Below are positions 35,600-45,900 of a stretch of DNA of 64,000 nucleotides, piece by piece. Made by a program: the position numbers and the translations under genes. Source of the DNA: Streptomyces toyocaensis. GTDB taxonomy: Bacteria > Actinomycetota > Actinomycetes > Streptomycetales > Streptomycetaceae. The notes below the pieces were generated by a model. That model had not been told where the DNA came from, did no database searches, and saw only the letters and a list, made by a program, of their open reading frames with translations. The number at the start of each line of letters is the position of its first letter. Position 1 is the stretch's first letter. The stretch lies in the NCBI RefSeq assembly GCF_000725125.1, contig NZ_JFCB01000010.1:62001-126000 (forward strand). Reading direction: 5' to 3'.

Positions 35600-36703
35600 G
35601 TGGACGTGCAGAAGAAGCTCGACGAGATCGTCGCCGCGGTCTCCGGTGCCCGGTCGATGCCCATGTCGGCCTCGTGCGTGGTCAACCGCGCCGAACTGCT
35701 CTCGATGCTGGACGAGGTGCGCGCGGCGCTGCCCGACTCCCTCGCCCAGGCACAGGAGTTGATCGGGGGCCGGGAGCAGATGGTCGAGCAGGCCCGCCAG
35801 GAGGCCGAGCGGATCATCGAGAGCGCCCATGCCCAGCGCGGCTCCCTGATCTCCGACACCGAGATCGCCCGCCGCTCGCAGTCCGAGGCCGACCGGATCC
35901 TCGCCGAGGCCCGCAAGGAGGCCGAGGAGATCCGCGCGGAGGCCGACGACTACGTCGACTCCAAGCTCGCCAACTTCGAGGTCGTCCTCACCAAGACGCT
36001 CGGCTCCGTCGGCCGCGGCCGCGAGAAGCTGCTCGGCACCGGCCCCGGCCTCGACGAGCAGGGCTACGCGGACGAGGACGCCCCCGAGCGGAGCCATGAC
36101 CCGGAGACTTTGCGCCGCAGTGCCGACGAGTACGTCGACGTCAAGCTCGGCGCCTTCGAGGCGGTCCTCGCCAAGACCCTGGAGGCGGTCGGGAAGGGCC
36201 GGCAGAAGCTGCACGGCCGGATCGCCTCCGACGACCTCGGCGCCCTCGCGGACGACCTCACGACCGTCCAGCACACCAGCGACGCGGACTACCTCGCCGG
36301 CCTCGCGGCGGACGGCGACCAGTCCCCGCCCGAGCAGCCGGAACCGCGGCCGCGGCAGCCGTACACGCAGCCCGAGCCGGCCTACGGCTACGCGCAGCAG
36401 CAGGACTCCTACGGGGGGTACCAGCAGCAGTACGGCGGCGGGCAGGACCCGTACTCGCCCACCTCCGGTTACGCTCCGGCGGGAGGCGGCCCCGTCCAGC
36501 AGGCCGACCCGTACGCCGGGTATCAGGGCTACGACGCCCAGCAGCAGGCGTACGACCCGAACCAGGCCCAGCAGGCCCAGCGCACCCCGCAGCCCCGGCA
36601 GCAGGCCCAGCAGGGCTACGCCCTGGACGAGACCAGTCTCTTCGACACCAGCATGATCACTCCCGAGCAGCTGCGTGCCTACGAGCGCGAGCGGGGTCTG
36701 TAG
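35600..36703 (+). CDS. DivIVA-like coiled-coil protein
   Basis: This 367-residue protein has no catalytic motif. The first 150 residues form a long charged coiled coil (RQEAERIIESAHAQRGSLI, EADRILAEARKEAEEIRAEA). Two related blocks follow (DYVDSKLANFEVVLTKTLGSVGRGREKL and EYVDVKLGAFEAVLAKTLE in outline, abbreviated here). The C-terminal 120 residues are Gln/Tyr/Pro-rich and disordered. It belongs to the DivIVA/F0-b-like cell-envelope scaffolds seen in this location in Streptomyces. A scaffold role in cell division or growth is inference. GTG 35600, weak ribosome site. Confidence 0.7.
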   Translation: MDVQKKLDEIVAAVSGARSMPMSASCVVNRAELLSMLDEVRAALPDSLAQAQELIGGREQMVEQARQEAERIIESAHAQRGSLISDTEIARRSQSEADRILAEARKEAEEIRAEADDYVDSKLANFEVVLTKTLGSVGRGREKLLGTGPGLDEQGYADEDAPERSHDPETLRRSADEYVDVKLGAFEAVLAKTLEAVGKGRQKLHGRIASDDLGALADDLTTVQHTSDADYLAGLAADGDQSPPEQPEPRPRQPYTQPEPAYGYAQQQDSYGGYQQQYGGGQDPYSPTSGYAPAGGGPVQQADPYAGYQGYDAQQQAYDPNQAQQAQRTPQPRQQAQQGYALDETSLFDTSMITPEQLRAYERERGL

Positions 36704-36710
36704 GGGCGGA

Positions 36711-36740
36711 TTGGGCCGAGAGCGAAAGGTCCAGTATCCT
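36711..36740 (+). promoter_or_regulatory. candidate promoter of the yceD-rpmF-rnc-mutM operon
   Basis: TTGGGC and TATCCT are spaced 18 bases apart. The pair lies about 114 bases upstream of the DUF177 start, in the only sizeable gap before the operon. Inferred from spacing and sequence only. Confidence 0.45.
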
Positions 36741-36853
36741 GGCTCTTCGGTCGCGTGTGCGCTTGCGCTGTCGCCGTATACGTCCGCGATCCGAGCTGCC
36801 CGGGAAACCCGCACGGCAGCGGTACCCCCTGAGCTCGAAGACCGAAAGCAGGA

Positions 36854-37498
36854 ATGACCCTGAACGCCCGCCTCGACCACCGCAACCCCCTCGTGTTCGA
36901 CACGCACGAGCTGGGGCGGCGGCCCGGTGCGCTGCAGCGTCTGTCCCGTACGGTCGACGCCCCCATGGACCTCGGTATCCAAGGGGTCATCGGAGTGCCC
37001 GAGGGCGCCCCGGTGGAGCTCGATCTCCGGCTCGAGTCGGTCATGGAAGGTGTGCTCGTCACAGGCACCGGCCGTGCCAAGGCCCGGGGGGAGTGCGTAA
37101 GGTGTCTGGAGCCGCTGGAGCTGGAGCTCGAAGCGGACTTCCAGGAGCTGTTCTCGTACCATGACGCCGACGACCGGGGCCGCGTGATCGCGGAACCGGG
37201 CGACGACGCCGAGGACGACGAGGACCGGCTCTTCCTCGAGGACGGCTTGCTCGACCTCGAACCGGTGCTGCGCGACGCGGTGGTGCTCGCACTGCCGATG
37301 CAGCCGGTGTGCCGGGAAGACTGCCCGGGTCTGTGCTCCGAGTGCGGAGCACGGCTCGCTGACGACCCGGACCACCACCATGATGCCGTCGACATCCGTT
37401 GGGCGGCTTTGCAGGGACTCGCCGACACCATGACGGACGGCGAGAAGGACGAGATGAGCGGCGCCGAACCTGGCGTCGACGAGAAGCAGGAGAAGTAG
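36854..37498 (+). CDS. yceD: DUF177 (YceD-family) protein
   Basis: This 214-residue protein of the DUF177/YceD family is encoded directly upstream of rpmF in most bacteria and is linked to 23S rRNA accumulation and ribosome assembly. It carries paired cysteines: CVRC in the middle and a C-terminal [13 protein letters not shown] cluster, consistent with metal binding. The middle region is highly acidic (about 115-135). ATG 36854 is two bases before the rpmF region end at 37498; rpmF starts three bases later, so the genes are coupled. Confidence 0.9.
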   Translation: MTLNARLDHRNPLVFDTHELGRRPGALQRLSRTVDAPMDLGIQGVIGVPEGAPVELDLRLESVMEGVLVTGTGRAKARGECVRCLEPLELELEADFQELFSYHDADDRGRVIAEPGDDAEDDEDRLFLEDGLLDLEPVLRDAVVLALPMQPVCREDCPGLCSECGARLADDPDHHHDAVDIRWAALQGLADTMTDGEKDEMSGAEPGVDEKQEK

Positions 37499-37500
37499 CC

Positions 37501-37674
37501 GTGGCTGTTCCGAAGCGGAAGATGTCGCGCAGCAACACGCGCCACCGCCGGTCGCAGTGGAAGGCTGCGGTCCCCACCCTGGTTGCGTGCGAGCGCTGCC
37601 ACGAGCCCAAGCTGCAGCACATCGCGTGCCCGTCTTGCGGCACCTACAACAAGCGCCAGGTCCTCGAGGTCTGA
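37501..37674 (+). CDS. rpmF: 50S ribosomal protein L32 (zinc-binding form)
   Basis: This 57-residue L32 has the N-terminal [20 protein letters not shown] signature and two Cys pairs (CERC, CPSC) forming a zinc ribbon, so it is the C+ type. It starts at GTG 37501, two bases after the DUF177 stop, and is followed by rnc. It assembles into the large ribosomal subunit near the peptidyl-transferase centre. Confidence 0.97.
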   Translation: MAVPKRKMSRSNTRHRRSQWKAAVPTLVACERCHEPKLQHIACPSCGTYNKRQVLEV

Positions 37675-37681
37675 GCGGCTG

Positions 37682-38512
37682 GTGAGAGGCACTGTGTCCA
37701 CGCCGAAGAAGAACTCTGCGGACAACCAGGCCTCGTCCCACACGCTTCTGGAAGGGCGGCTCGGCTACCAGGTCGAGTCCGCCCTTCTGGTGCGCGCGCT
37801 GACCCACCGTTCCTACGCGTACGAGAACGGCGGTCTGCCGACGAACGAGCGGCTGGAGTTCCTCGGGGACTCCGTGCTCGGCCTCGTCGTCACGGACACG
37901 CTGTACCGCACCCACCCCGATCTGCCCGAAGGCCAGCTGGCCAAGCTGCGGGCCGCGGTGGTCAACTCGCGTGCGCTGGCGGAAGTGGGCCGCGGGCTCG
38001 AACTGGGCTCCTTCATCCGGCTCGGCCGCGGTGAAGAGGGCACGGGAGGCCGGGACAAGGCATCCATCCTCGCCGACACCCTCGAAGCGGTGATCGGCGC
38101 CGTCTATCTCGACCAGGGGCTGGACTCGGCGGCGGAGCTGGTGCACCGCCTGTTCGATCCCCTGATCGAGAAGTCCTCGAACCTCGGTGCCGGCCTGGAC
38201 TGGAAGACCAGTCTCCAGGAGCTCACCGCGACCGAAGGGCTCGGCGTGCCCGAGTACCTGGTCACGGAGACCGGCCCGGACCACGAGAAGACCTTCACTG
38301 CTGCCGCCCGCGTCGGAGGCGTCTCGTACGGCACCGGCACCGGCCGCAGCAAGAAGGAGGCGGAGCAGCAGGCCGCCGAGTCCGCGTGGCGGTCCATCCG
38401 GGCCGCGGCGGACGAGCGGGCCAAGGCGGCGACGGAGGCCGAAGAGGTCGTCCAGGCCGCCGAAGCCGCGGCCTCCGGAAAGAGCGCCGACGCCCCGTCG
38501 GCCTCCGCCTGA
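37682..38512 (+). CDS. rnc: ribonuclease III
   Basis: This 276-residue double-strand RNA endonuclease matures rRNA and processes mRNA. In S. coelicolor it is AbsB, required for antibiotic production. The RNase III signature is [16 protein letters not shown] (about 52-67) with catalytic acidic residues, and [16 protein letters not shown] supplies the second metal site. A dsRNA-binding domain follows ([20 protein letters not shown] to [14 protein letters not shown]). GTG 37682 gives the expected length; GTG 37694 with AGAGG is the alternative. It lies seven bases after rpmF, within the same operon. Confidence 0.96.
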   Translation: MRGTVSTPKKNSADNQASSHTLLEGRLGYQVESALLVRALTHRSYAYENGGLPTNERLEFLGDSVLGLVVTDTLYRTHPDLPEGQLAKLRAAVVNSRALAEVGRGLELGSFIRLGRGEEGTGGRDKASILADTLEAVIGAVYLDQGLDSAAELVHRLFDPLIEKSSNLGAGLDWKTSLQELTATEGLGVPEYLVTETGPDHEKTFTAAARVGGVSYGTGTGRSKKEAEQQAAESAWRSIRAAADERAKAATEAEEVVQAAEAAASGKSADAPSASA

Positions 38513-38589
38513 CGTACAGCGACCCGAGCGCCCGCCCCGACGCCGGGGTGGGCGCTCGGCGCGCTCACCCCGGTTCCTGGAGGGAGACC

Positions 38590-39450
38590 ATGCCCGAGCT
38601 GCCCGAGGTCGAGGTCGTACGGCGCGGACTCGAGCGGTGGGTCGCCCACCGGACCGTCGCCGACGCCGAAGTGCTGCATCCACGCGCGGTGCGCCGTCAC
38701 CTCGCCGGTGCCGACGACTTCGCGCACCGGCTGCGGGGCCACCGCGTCGGCGTGCCCGGCCGCCGCGGCAAGTACCTCTGGCTGCCGCTGGAGGACACCG
38801 GCCAGTCCGTGCTGGCCCACCTCGGCATGAGCGGCCAGTTGCTGGTCCAGCCCCGAACGGCGCCGGACGAGAAGCACCTGCGCGTCCGCGTCCGCTTCAC
38901 CGACGCCCTGGACACCGAACTGCGGTTCGTCGACCAGCGCACCTTCGGCGGTCTGTCGCTGCACGACAACACCCCCGACGGTCTGCCGGACGTCATCGCG
39001 CACATCGCCCGTGACCCGCTCGACCCGCTCTTCGACGACGAGGCCTTCCACCGCGCCCTGCGCCGCAGGCGGACCACCATCAAGCGGGCCCTGCTCGACC
39101 AGTCACTGATCAGCGGTGTCGGCAACATCTACGCCGACGAGGCCCTGTGGCGCGCCCGCGTCCACTACGAACGCCCGACGGCGGGCTTCACCCGCCCGCG
39201 CACCCTGCTCCTGCTGGGACACGTCCGGGACGTGATGAACGCCGCGCTCGCGGTGGGAGGCACCAGCTTCGACAGCCTCTACGTCAACGTCAACGGGGAG
39301 TCCGGCTACTTCGACCGGTCCCTGGACGCCTACGGCCGCGAGGGCCTGCCCTGCCGACGCTGCGGCACACCGATGCGCCGGCGGGCGTGGATGAACCGGT
39401 CCAGCTACTTCTGCCCGCGGTGTCAGCGGGCGCCGCGTGTCTCGTCGTAG
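38590..39450 (+). CDS. mutM: formamidopyrimidine-DNA glycosylase
   Basis: This 286-residue base-excision repair glycosylase/AP lyase removes oxidised purines such as 8-oxoguanine. The N-terminal catalytic Pro-Glu is in [15 protein letters not shown]. The central H2TH region carries [20 protein letters not shown], and the C-terminal zinc finger reads [11 protein letters not shown], then FCPRCQ. ATG 38590 follows GGAGGGAGACC. Its 3' end overlaps the convergent HxlR-family gene by 28 bases. Confidence 0.96.
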   Translation: MPELPEVEVVRRGLERWVAHRTVADAEVLHPRAVRRHLAGADDFAHRLRGHRVGVPGRRGKYLWLPLEDTGQSVLAHLGMSGQLLVQPRTAPDEKHLRVRVRFTDALDTELRFVDQRTFGGLSLHDNTPDGLPDVIAHIARDPLDPLFDDEAFHRALRRRRTTIKRALLDQSLISGVGNIYADEALWRARVHYERPTAGFTRPRTLLLLGHVRDVMNAALAVGGTSFDSLYVNVNGESGYFDRSLDAYGREGLPCRRCGTPMRRRAWMNRSSYFCPRCQRAPRVSS

Positions 39451-39824
39451 CGCTCCCGCGCCCGGAGCACGGCGTCCATGCTGCCCTCCACGCAGTGGAT
39501 GAGGGACAGCAGACGCTCCGCCACCTCGCGCCCCAGCGGGGTCAGTTCGTAGTCCACGCGGGGCGGGTTGGTCGGCTGGGCCTCACGGAGCACCAAGCCG
39601 TCACGCTCCAGCGCGTGCAGCGTCTGGGACAGCATCTTCTCGCTCACGCCGTCGACCCGTCGGCGCAGCTCGTTGAACCGGAGCGAGCCCTCGTACAGCG
39701 CGCCCAGTGTCAGCGCGCCCCAGCGGCCGGTCACATGCTCCAGCGTGCCGCGCGAGGGGCATGCCCTGGCGAACACGTCGAAGGGGAACTCCTGCCCCTC
39801 CGACCGCCTCCCGGTGGTCGTCAC
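39423..39824 (-). CDS. HxlR-family transcriptional regulator
   Basis: This 133-residue winged-helix regulator of the HxlR/DUF24 type has an N-terminal Cys (FARACPSRG) typical of redox- or aldehyde-sensing members, then [20 protein letters not shown] and [19 protein letters not shown]. The target and signal are unknown. The start is GTG 39824. It overlaps the end of mutM by 28 bases in convergent orientation and lies upstream of nothing obvious, so its target may be elsewhere in the genome. Confidence 0.87.
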   Translation of the reverse strand: MTTTGRRSEGQEFPFDVFARACPSRGTLEHVTGRWGALTLGALYEGSLRFNELRRRVDGVSEKMLSQTLHALERDGLVLREAQPTNPPRVDYELTPLGREVAERLLSLIHCVEGSMDAVLRARERYDETRGAR

Positions 39825-39895
39825 CCGTCCAGCCTACGCCTGAACAGCGCAAACCGGCAGATTGCGCTAACTGCTGGTGAGCATCGACCGCCGAC

Positions 39896-40201
39896 TCAGC
39901 CGCGACCGATCCACTCGCTGAGTCTGACCCTCACCTGATGGTTGTGATCGGTGTGCCAGACGACTTCTCCACGGATCCGGTCTCCCTGTACCGGAAGGCT
40001 CGCGCCGGACGGCATGGAGCCGATGTCCGCCAGTCCGACCGCCAGGGGCACCTCGTCGATGCGAAGGAAGACGCCGAAAGGCCGGCGCTCGATGACCTGA
40101 CCGGTGACGCGGGTGCCTACGGGCTGCGCGGCCACGGTCGCCGGCCATGCCCGGCGGATCTGCTCATATGTCGGTGCATCGGGCCAGGCGTCGTCGGTCA
40201 T
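39896..40201 (-). CDS. S1-like RNA-binding domain protein
   Basis: This 101-residue protein holds one S1-type OB fold: VGTRVTGQVIERRPFGVFLRID, then VGLADIGSM and the closing RIRGEVVWHTDHNHQVRVRL strands. It has a short N-terminal extension and no other domain. S1-domain proteins bind RNA; a specific role is unknown. Start ATG 40201 with weak surrounding signals; codon use is typical. It lies 71 bases upstream of the HxlR gene on the same strand. Confidence 0.75.
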   Translation of the reverse strand: MTDDAWPDAPTYEQIRRAWPATVAAQPVGTRVTGQVIERRPFGVFLRIDEVPLAVGLADIGSMPSGASLPVQGDRIRGEVVWHTDHNHQVRVRLSEWIGRG

Positions 40202-40345
40202 GGGCCGATCGTGTCAGGGTGACGGCGCGTGGGGGAAGAGGCTGACGAGACCCGGACCCGGGCCGCCGTGGGCCGCGTCCTCCAGGACGGGGAACCCGCG
40301 AAAGACGGCCCGGGGGCAGGACTGGGCCTTTGTCCCGCGACTGCC

Positions 40346-41656
40346 TCAGTAGCCGAAGTTCTGGGTCCACCACGGGCCGCCCGGGCCCATGTGGACGCCC
40401 ACGCCCAGCGTCTTGAAATCGCAGTTCAGGATGTTCGCCCTGTGGCCGGGGCTGTCCATCCAGGCCTGCATCACGGCCTCGGCGTCGGCCTGGCCCCGGG
40501 CTATGTTCTCGCCACCGAGGCCGTTGACGCCGGCCGCCTTGGCCCTGTCCCAGGGGGTGTCCCCGTCGGGGTCCGTGTGGTCGAAGAAGCCCCGCTTCGC
40601 CATGTCGTCGCTGAAGGCCGTGGCCAGATCGGTCAGCGCGCTGCTCGCGGCGACGGGGCTGCAGCCCACCTTGGCCCGCTCCGCGTTGACCAGCCGGAGC
40701 ACCTCGGCCGCGGCGGCGGACTCCGCCGACACGGGCCCCGGGTTGTTCGTCTTCTTCTCCGGCTCCGGCGTCGCCTTGCGGGACGGCGTCTTCTCCGTGG
40801 ACTTCTCCGGGGGCGCCGCGGGCTTCTTCTTCTCCGGCTTCTTCGTCTCCGGGGTCTTCGTGGGCGCGGCGGAGGCGGAGGGCGACCCGGACGGCTCGGC
40901 CGAGGCGGAGCGCTCTCCGTCGCGGCTCGCCGGGGTGCCCGCGTCACGGCCGGGGGACTCCACGCTGCCGGACGTGCCGCCCTGCTCGGTGGGCAGGCTG
41001 GTCACGGTGCCACCGGCCTGCACCTCCTCACCGGAGGTGCTGTCGCCACCGAGCTTGTAGTTCTCCAGGCCGGGTACCGCGCCCGTCGCCACCGCGACCG
41101 TGCCGATGGCCACGGCGGCGGATACGCCGAGCAGACCGGTGCGGACCGGCGTCGCGGCCTTCTTCTTCCGCCGCCGGTGCCCGCTGGTGGGCCGGCCCGC
41201 CTCGTCGGTGAAGAAGCCGTCCGGGGACGAGAAGCCCTCGGGCGCGGAGAAACCGCCGGGGGTGGTGACGTGCTCGGTGGTGGTGAGGCCCTCGGGCGAC
41301 GAGAAGCCGCCACGGGTGCTGAAGCCGTTGTCCGGGAAGGCGTCACCCACGAAGGTGTGACCGGACCGGTCCTGACCCGTCGAGAAGCCGGCGTCGGGGA
41401 AGCCGCCCCGGGTGAAGTCGTGGGCGGCGGAGTAGGCGCCGCCGTCGTCCGTCGCGTAGAGGTACGCCTCGCTCCTCGCGTACGTCTCGGCGTAGGCCTC
41501 CGGGTTCAGATACGGCGCCGTGCCCATCATGGGCGGGCCGCCGGCCCGGTCGCCCAGAGGGCCAGGGCCCGCGGAGTAGGGGCCGTCGTGGTGAGTGACC
41601 CCCGTGGCGCGGCTCGTGGCGGCGCGGCCGGCGGCGGAGCGTCGGTGGCGTCCCAT
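40346..41656 (-). CDS. membrane-anchored CAP/SCP-domain protein
   Basis: This 436-residue type II membrane protein has a cytoplasmic N-terminal 165 residues, low-complexity with repeats of GGFSSPEG/GFSAPEG/GFSSPDG. A basic stretch (RRRKKK) leads to one TM helix (about 175-195), then a long Pro/Lys/Ser/Thr linker and a C-terminal CAP domain (about 310-436). The CAP core shows VNAERAKVGCSPVAASSAL, FDHTDPDGDTPWDRAKAAG, GENIARGQADAEAVMQAWM and GHRANILNCDF. The function of bacterial CAP domains is mostly unknown; a secreted-face wall-associated role is inferred. ATG 41656 has GAGGAAGG upstream. Confidence 0.85.
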   Translation of the reverse strand: MGRHRRSAAGRAATSRATGVTHHDGPYSAGPGPLGDRAGGPPMMGTAPYLNPEAYAETYARSEAYLYATDDGGAYSAAHDFTRGGFPDAGFSTGQDRSGHTFVGDAFPDNGFSTRGGFSSPEGLTTTEHVTTPGGFSAPEGFSSPDGFFTDEAGRPTSGHRRRKKKAATPVRTGLLGVSAAVAIGTVAVATGAVPGLENYKLGGDSTSGEEVQAGGTVTSLPTEQGGTSGSVESPGRDAGTPASRDGERSASAEPSGSPSASAAPTKTPETKKPEKKKPAAPPEKSTEKTPSRKATPEPEKKTNNPGPVSAESAAAAEVLRLVNAERAKVGCSPVAASSALTDLATAFSDDMAKRGFFDHTDPDGDTPWDRAKAAGVNGLGGENIARGQADAEAVMQAWMDSPGHRANILNCDFKTLGVGVHMGPGGPWWTQNFGY

Positions 41657-41831
41657 GTCCTGGCCTTCCTCGTCCTTGCGGTCGACTCGTCTCGCGACCA
41701 GCCCGAAACTCGATGATCACAAAACTCACACGAACGAGTGAGTTTCATATGAGATTCATGGGTCGGGACGGTACCGCATGGCGCCAAGGGGTGGAGTGCC
41801 CCGTGGGACTTTGTCCGGTTAGGTTGCAGCC

Positions 41832-42113
41832 ATGAGCGAGGATGTGCGACTGGTCGCCTGGGTGCGGGGACGTGTCCAGGGAGTGGGTTTCCGCTGGTTC
41901 ACCCGGGCCAAGGCCCTGGAGATCGGCGGCCTGAGTGGTTTTGCTCTCAATCTGGACGACGGCAGGGTCCAGGTCGTGGCCGAGGGTTCCCGCGAGCGCT
42001 GCGAAGGGCTGCTCGACTGGCTCCAGGGTGGCGACACGCCCGGACGCGTGGACGGAGTCACCGAGATCTGGGACACACCGCGGGGTGGCTACGAGGGCTT
42101 CGCCGTCCGCTGA
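41832..42113 (+). CDS. acyP: acylphosphatase
   Basis: This 93-residue small alpha-beta acylphosphatase hydrolyses acyl phosphates. The signature [16 protein letters not shown] holds the catalytic Arg, and the conserved Asn is in [12 protein letters not shown]. Length is standard. It stands alone: the CAP gene is divergent and a 378-base gap follows. No strong ribosome site was seen. Confidence 0.93.
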   Translation: MSEDVRLVAWVRGRVQGVGFRWFTRAKALEIGGLSGFALNLDDGRVQVVAEGSRERCEGLLDWLQGGDTPGRVDGVTEIWDTPRGGYEGFAVR

Positions 42114-42491
42114 GCCGGCCCCGCCGGAGCGGGGCAGGGGGACCCGTCCGGTCCGCGTCGGGAGCGGTCGTCGGTGAAAACGTCCTGGTGATTGACGGAG
42201 AAGGCTTGCCATGCGCGGCTCCGGCCGCCAGGATGATCGCCACGTCCCGAGGACCCGTGAGAGTCGCGACACCGCCGCTTCCCGGCCGTGTGCACCCGGT
42301 TGTCCGCCAATACGGGGCGTGATCGTGTTGACCCTCAAACTTTTTGGTGAGACGCTGAAAGCCCCGCGCACCTTAGCTGTTTGGCATGGCTGAACGGCAG
42401 CACAACTCCAGGCCTGCCAAGCACCGCGGGTGCGAATCCCTCACGACCCACACCGCATCGGTCGGTCACTCATTGTGGAGGACCATCCATC
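42114..42491 (+). other. unassigned region upstream of the 67-residue ORF
   Basis: This 378-base gap has no recognisable gene or RNA. A locally AT-rich segment (about 42328-42400) begins with TTGACC and contains TTTTTGG and TTAGCT blocks, so it likely holds a promoter. A GGGTGCGAATCCC stretch at about 42427-42440 resembles a tRNA T-arm, but no matching acceptor arm was found. Confidence 0.4.
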
Positions 42492-42695
42492 ATGGCAAAG
42501 GCGCTTCTCGGTTACGTCGGCGGCTCCGACCCGCGACTCCTCGCCGAGATGCGACGGCTCCAGCAGCGCGTCCAGGACCTGGAATCCGAGCTCGTGCGGA
42601 TCCAGGCGGAGAAGGACGCGCTGGCGGCTGCCGCTTCTCACGACAGGATCATGGAGAGCGTTGACGCACACCAGGCGGAGCCTGCGCTCACCTGA
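42492..42695 (+). CDS. 67-residue coiled-coil protein of unknown function
   Basis: I do not recognise a family. The protein begins MAKALLGYVGGSDPRLLAEM and continues as a charged coiled coil (RRLQQRVQDLESELVRIQAEK). It starts at ATG 42492 with GGAGG ten bases upstream and uses GC-rich third positions. No TM segment or motif is present. It precedes smc with a 268-base gap, and a link with SMC is only positional. It may be a small coiled-coil partner protein of unknown binding target. Confidence 0.7.
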   Translation: MAKALLGYVGGSDPRLLAEMRRLQQRVQDLESELVRIQAEKDALAAAASHDRIMESVDAHQAEPALT

Positions 42696-42963
42696 CCCCT
42701 GCACGCTCACGAATCAGTAGGGCAGTGGTCGGGTCCGCCCGTCACCACCGTCGAGCAGTCAGAACTGCAAGGGACGCCACGGCGTCCCTTCTTTCTTTCC
42801 CTCCGCGTCCTCGCCCCCGCGTGCCCCCGGACGGCCCCCCGCGGACGCTCCTTGTCCCGCGCATCCTTTCACCGTCTTCAACGTCTGGTGTGCCCTTCGC
42901 GTTCACCCGCGAAACCGCGCGTTCATGAAGTGAGACATGCCCCGGCGGGTAAAGTCCGGCGGC

Positions 42964-45900
42964 GTGCACCTCAAGGCCCTGACCCTCCGCGGCTTCAAGT
43001 CGTTCGCCTCCGCGACCACGCTCCGGTTCGAACCGGGGATCACGTGCGTCGTCGGCCCGAACGGCTCGGGCAAGTCCAATGTCGTGGACGCGCTCAGCTG
43101 GGTCATGGGGGAGCAGGGCGCCAAGTCGCTGCGCGGCGGCAAGATGGAGGACGTCATCTTCGCCGGCACCACCGGACGACCGCCGCTCGGCCGCGCCGAG
43201 GTGTCGCTCACCATCGACAACTCCGACGGGGCCCTCCCCATCGAGTACGCCGAGGTCACCATTACGCGGATCATGTTCCGCAACGGCGGCAGCGAGTACC
43301 AGATCAACGGCGACACCTGCCGTCTCCTGGACATCCAGGAGCTGCTCTCCGACTCCGGCATCGGCCGTGAGATGCACGTCATCGTCGGCCAGGGCCGGCT
43401 CGACTCCGTACTCCACGCCGACCCCATGGGCCGCCGCGCCTTCATCGAGGAGGCCGCCGGCGTCCTCAAGCACCGCAAGCGCAAGGAGAAGGCGCTGCGG
43501 AAGCTGGACGCCATGCAGGCCAACCTCGCCCGCGTGCAGGACCTCACCGGCGAGCTCCGGCGCCAGCTCAAGCCGCTCGGCCGCCAGGCCGCGGTCGCCC
43601 GCAGGGCCGCCGTCATCCAGGCCGACCTGCGCGACGCGCGACTGCGCCTGCTCGCCGACGACCTCGTACGGCTGCGCGAGGCACTGCAGGCCGAGATCGC
43701 CGACGAGGCCGCCCTCAAGGAACGCAAGGACGCGGCCGAGACGGAGCTGAAGAAGGCCCTCCAGCGTGAGGCCCTCCTGGAGGACGAGGTACGCCGACTC
43801 AGCCCCCGGCTGCAGCACGCCCAGCAGACCTGGTACGAACTCTCCCAGCTCGCCGAGCGGGTGCGCGGCACGATCTCGCTGGCCGACGCCCGCGTGAAGA
43901 GCGCCACCTCCGCGCCCCCCGAGGAGCGTCGCGGCCGTGACCCCGAGGACATGGAGCGCGAGGCCGCCCGCATCCGCGAGCAGGAGGCCGAGCTCGAGGC
44001 GGCGCTGGAGGCGGCCGAGCGCGCCCTGGAGGACACGGTCGCCCACCGCGCGGAGCTGGAACGCGAACTCGCCCGGGAGGAACGGCGGCTGAAGGACGCC
44101 GCGCGGGCCATCGCCGACCGGCGGGAGGGGCTTGCCCGCCTCAAGGGCCAGGTGGGTGCCGCCCGTTCGCGTGCGGCCGCGGCCCAGGCCGAGATCGAGC
44201 GGCTGGCCGTCGCCCGCGAGGAGGCCCGGGAGCGTGCCACCGCCGCGCAGGAGGAGTACGAGACCCTCCGGGCCGAGGTCGACGGCCTCGACGCGGGGGA
44301 CGCCGAACTCGCCGAGCGGCACGAGGAGGCCAAACGGCGGCTCGCGGAGGCGGAAGCCGCCCTCACCGCCGCGCGCGAGGAGGTCACCGCGGCGGAGCGC
44401 AGGCGCGCCGCGACCCAGGCCCGCCACGACGCACTGGCGCTGGGCCTGCGCCGCAAGGACGGCAGCGGCGCCCTGCTGGGCGCCAAGGACCGCCTCACGG
44501 GACTGCTGGGCCCGGCCGCGGAACTGCTGACGGTGACGGCGGGCCACGAGGTGCCGCTCGCGGCGGCGTTCGGCGCGGCGGCGGACGCCCTCGCGGTGAC
44601 CTCACCGTCCGCCGCGGCCGACGCGATCCGCCTGCTCCGCAAGCAGGACGCGGGCCGAGCGGCCCTGCTCCTGGCGGGCACCCCGGACCAGCCGCCCGCC
44701 CCCCTCGGCACGACCGCCGAGGGCGCCGCTCCGCGCACGGCGGGCCACGACGACCCCGTGGACGCCGAACCGCCCGCCTGGCGCCCCGCCGCCGACCTGG
44801 TCAGGGGGCCGGCCGATCTCATGCCCGCCGTACGCCGCCTCCTGCGCGGGGTCGTGGTCGTGGGCACCCTGGAGGACGCCGAGGAACTCGTCCACGCCCG
44901 CCCCGACCTCACCGCCGTCACCGCCGAGGGAGACCTACTGGGCGCCCACTTCGCCCACGGCGGCTCCGCGGGCGCCCCCAGCCTGCTGGAGGTACAGGCG
45001 TCCGTGGACGAGGCAGCCGCCGAGCTGGAGGAGCTGGCCGTGCGGTGCGAGGAGCTGGCGGGGGCGCAGGAGGCGGCGGCCGGACGGCGCCGGGAGTGCG
45101 CGGCCCTCGTCGAGGAACTCGGGGAGCGGCGCCGGGCCGCCGACCGGGAGAAGTCCTCCGTCGCCCAGCAGCTCGGCCGGCTCGCCGGACAGGCGCGCGG
45201 CGCGGCCGGGGAGGCGGAACGGGCCGGCGCCGCCGCCGCCCGGGCGCAGGAGGCACTCGACAAGGCACTCACCGACGTCGAGGAACTCGCCGAACGGCTG
45301 GCGGTCGCCGAGGAGATGCCGTACGAGGAGGAGCCCGACACCTCCGTGCGCGACCGGCTCGCCGCCGACGGCGCAAACGCCCGCCAGACCGAGATGGAGG
45401 CCCGCCTCCAGGCCCGCACCCATGAGGAGCGGGTCAAGGCGCTGGCCGGACGGGCCGATTCACTGGACCGCGCCGCCCGCGCGGAACGCGAGGCACGCGC
45501 CCGTGCCGAACAGCGCCGGGCCCGGCTGCGCCACGAGGCGGCCGTCGCCGGCGCCGTCGCCTCCGGCGCCCGGCAACTGCTCGCCCACATCGAGGTCTCC
45601 CTGGCCCGCGCCGCCGAGGAGCGCACCGCCGCCGAGGCCGCCAAGGCCCGCCGTGAGCAGGAACTCGCCCGAGCCCGCACCGAGGGGCGCGATCTCAAGG
45701 CGGAACTCGACAAGCTGACGGATTCAGTTCACCGGGGCGAGGTACTCGGCGCCGAGAAGCGGCTGCGGATGGAGCAGCTGGAGACGAGGGCGCTGGAGGA
45801 ACTGGGTGTCGAACCGGCCGGGCTGGTGTCGGAGTACGGCCCGCACCAACTGGTGCCGCCCTCGCCCCCCGCCGAGGGCGAACAGCTGCCGGAGGACCCG

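Noticed and set aside
42420..42450. T-arm-like stretch GGGTGCGAATCCC
   Set aside because: It has TGC instead of TTC at the loop start and no matching acceptor, D or anticodon arm could be built around it.
42903..45713. Long open frame on the minus strand opposite smc
   Set aside because: It is an artefact of the high-GC third positions of smc; it has no ribosome site and no family signature (Ser/Arg/Ala-biased translation).
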